Positions 5,886-7,243 of a stretch of DNA of 7,243 nucleotides are shown here, piece after piece. How positions within the stretch are numbered: position 1 is the stretch's first letter; every line of letters begins with the position of its first letter. The notes beneath the pieces are model-generated. The model had not been told where the DNA came from, made no database searches, and was given only the letters and a program-made list of their open reading frames with translations. Made by a program: the position numbers and the translations under genes. This DNA comes from Winogradskyella sp. (lineage in GTDB: Bacteria; Bacteroidota; Bacteroidia; Flavobacteriales; Flavobacteriaceae). The stretch spans positions 1 through 7,243 of the forward strand of contig JASBSE010000416.1 in the NCBI GenBank assembly GCA_030149115.1, given 5' to 3'.

Positions 5886-5893
5886 CATCTTTG
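5886..5893 (+). promoter_or_regulatory. Putative -7 box for the PorV2-like gene, within the 5766-5908 divergent gap
   Basis: CATCTTTG followed by TA differs by one base from TAnnTTTG; TATCTTTGTA is the usual flavobacterial form. Transcription would begin near 5899, giving a leader of only about ten bases to the TTG at 5909. No clear TTG -33 element is present. The rest of the 143-base gap is AT-rich; I see no RNA gene or strong hairpin there, only a near-palindromic AGCTTAGCT at 5800-5808. Confidence 0.35.
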
Positions 5894-5908
5894 TAAAAAA
5901 TTTTGCTG

Positions 5909-6979
5909 TTGAAAAATTACATCGTAATTCTCTTAACACTTATAACCGCTTTAGTTTCGGCACAATCTACCAGAAAATATTCTAATGAATTTATGAATAT
6001 TGGTGTTGATGCTGCTGCCTTAGGGATGAGTAATGCTGTAGTCTCACAAACTGCAGACGTTAATTCTGGATACTGGAATCCGGCTGGATTAGTACATCTT
6101 GAGGACAACCAACTTGCTTTAATGCACTCTAGTTATTTTGCCAATATTGCTAACTATAACTACATAGCCTATGGGATGCCATTAGACGATCGCAGTGCTG
6201 TAGGTGTTTCACTTATAAGGTTTGGTGTTGATGATATTTTAGACACCACACAATTAATTGATGATGAAGGTAACATCAATTATGATCGAATTAGTACCTT
6301 TTCTACTGCTGATTATGGTTTAACATTTTCGTATGCCAGAAAGCTACCATTGGATGGATTAAATTTTGGAATTAATGCTAAAGTTATAAGACGTATTATT
6401 GGTGACTTTGCCTCGTCTTGGGGATTTGGTTTGGATGCTGGTATTCAGTTTGAAAATGATTCTGGCTGGAAGTTTGGGCTTATGGCGAGAGATATCACAA
6501 CCACTTATAACGCTTGGTCTATTGACGAAGAAAAATTTGAACAGATTAGTGGAGCCGTTGATGGACAAAACCAGGAACTACCAGAAACTACAGAAATCAC
6601 CATACCTAAGTTAGAAATAGGAATGTCTAAAAAATGGATTTTCAATTATGATTATTCTTTATTAGCAGCTGCAAATCTTAATGTACGTTTTGAAGAAAAC
6701 AATGATATCTTTTCTACATCTTTTGCAAGTATTAATCCTGCTTTGGGATTTGAATTTGGATATACCGATTTAGTTTTTCTTAGAGGTGGTGTCGGTAATT
6801 TTCAAAATGAAAGACAGATTGACAACTCTGAGAATTTAACGTTTCAACCTAATTTTGGTGTAGGGTTTAAGTATAAGGGTATTCAAATCGATTATGCCTT
6901 TACCGATATTGGCGACCAAAGTGCCGCTCTATATTCTAACGTATTCTCTTTAAAAATAGATTTTAGTATTTTTAGATAG
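5909..6979 (+). CDS. porV2: PorV/PorQ-family outer-membrane protein (PorV2-like)
   Basis: Predicted outer-membrane beta-barrel of the PorV/PorQ family (FadL-like fold). PorV itself shuttles type IX secretion cargo to the surface attachment complex; the role of this paralogue is less certain. From the TTG at 5909 it has 356 residues: a signal peptide (MKNYIVILLTLITALVSA, cleavage before Gln19), then the diagnostic N-terminal motif IGVDAAALGMSNAV and GYWNPAGLVHL, the hatch-like signature of the family. Alternating-hydrophobic strands follow to a barrel-like C-terminus (FSLKIDFSIFR). I recall the name 'putative type IX sorting system protein PorV2' for closely similar flavobacterial proteins, and use the symbol on that basis. 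It lacks the C-terminal secretion domain of type IX cargo. An in-frame TTG at 5903 is an alternative start; 5909 gives the more typical MKN beginning. An Lnb-domain gene follows after 13 bases. Confidence 0.85.
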   Translation: MKNYIVILLTLITALVSAQSTRKYSNEFMNIGVDAAALGMSNAVVSQTADVNSGYWNPAGLVHLEDNQLALMHSSYFANIANYNYIAYGMPLDDRSAVGVSLIRFGVDDILDTTQLIDDEGNINYDRISTFSTADYGLTFSYARKLPLDGLNFGINAKVIRRIIGDFASSWGFGLDAGIQFENDSGWKFGLMARDITTTYNAWSIDEEKFEQISGAVDGQNQELPETTEITIPKLEIGMSKKWIFNYDYSLLAAANLNVRFEENNDIFSTSFASINPALGFEFGYTDLVFLRGGVGNFQNERQIDNSENLTFQPNFGVGFKYKGIQIDYAFTDIGDQSAALYSNVFSLKIDFSIFR

Positions 6980-6992
6980 TTAACCCAACACA

Positions 6993-7243
6993 ATGAAAAT
7001 AAAACTATCGCTTTTAGCTTTCTTATTTGTTACTGTTTCGTTTGCTTTTCAATTTCAGCTATCTGATGATGCCGAAGCATCCGTTTTAACTTTTGGACCA
7101 GGAACATCTCTTAATGATTCTTTTGGACACAATGCCTTCAGAATAAAAGATGAAACCAGAGGCATAGATATAGTTTATGGTTACGGTCAGTATGATTTTG
7201 ATGCACCAAACTTTTACTTAAAATTTGCGAGAGGAAAACTTAA
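6993..7243 (+). CDS. Lnb N-terminal periplasmic domain (DUF4105) protein, N-terminal fragment
   Basis: The first 83 residues of a protein that runs off the right edge. It begins with a hydrophobic signal or anchor segment (about 5-19, with no lipobox cysteine), then shows the hallmark of the DUF4105/Lnb periplasmic domain: a start such as LSDDAEASVLTFGPG, the FGHNAFRI motif (44-51, His46) and the VYGYGQYDF...PNFYLKFARGKL segment (61-83). Bacteroidota Lnb is described as a lipoprotein N-acyltransferase that adds the third acyl chain at the envelope; DUF4105 members are related but not all tested. His46 is a plausible catalytic residue; any partner cysteine and the later membrane helices lie beyond the window, so enzyme activity cannot be judged. 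The ATG context is A-rich (CACAATG). The short spacing from the PorV2-like gene suggests one transcript. Confidence 0.88.
   Translation, partial: MKIKLSLLAFLFVTVSFAFQFQLSDDAEASVLTFGPGTSLNDSFGHNAFRIKDETRGIDIVYGYGQYDFDAPNFYLKFARGKL

Noticed and set aside
6359..6614. Short frames on both strands within the PorV2-like gene
   Set aside because: They overlap the barrel-coding frame and show no independent coding signal.
1..7243. A new defence, mobile or secretion system
   Set aside because: All genes but one belong to recognised housekeeping or envelope families, and there are no transposases, integrases, toxins, CRISPR repeats or composition shifts.

Overview
The window looks like a chromosomal housekeeping segment from a low-GC member of the Bacteroidota, most likely family Flavobacteriaceae. 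The evidence is AT-rich coding sequence, A-rich start-codon contexts without Shine-Dalgarno sites, several matches to the Bacteroidota -7 promoter box TAnnTTTG, a PorV/PorQ-family outer-membrane barrel, and a gene with the Bacteroidota-type Lnb (DUF4105) domain. No RNA gene, insertion sequence, CRISPR array, prophage or sign of recent transfer was seen.

Layout. (1) Positions 1-708, minus: the N-terminal third of a RecQ helicase, cut by the window edge. (2) Positions 709-924: a divergent regulatory region with one -7 box facing recQ and two facing the next operon, plus a small inverted repeat. (3) Positions 925-3868, plus: an envelope-biogenesis run of kdsD (arabinose-5-phosphate isomerase for Kdo), tatC (Tat translocase), an AhpD-like CxxC protein, and lptB (LPS-transport ATPase). 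The first three genes overlap by 1 and 8 bases. A 73-base gap with a 12-codon ORF precedes lptB. (4) Positions 3870-5765, minus: pssA (phosphatidylserine synthase), a TerC-family membrane protein and a two-helix unknown membrane protein, read in that order. This unit meets lptB tail to tail with one base between the stop codons. (5) Positions 5766-5908: the divergent control region between pssA and the next unit. (6) Positions 5909-7243, plus: a PorV2-like barrel followed 13 bases later by the start of an Lnb-domain protein, cut by the right edge.

The shared theme is the cell envelope: making a Kdo precursor, exporting LPS, exporting folded proteins, making phospholipid, and probably maturing or sorting surface proteins. 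Two genes (kdsD and the PorV2-like gene) appear to start at TTG, and naive ATG or longest-ORF calling would misplace both.

I found no convincing new multi-gene defence or mobile system. The points most worth a second look are the small protein coupled to terC, the pairing of a PorV2-like barrel with an Lnb-domain protein, the AhpD-like protein embedded between tatC and lptB, and the promoter and start-site arrangement of kdsD.
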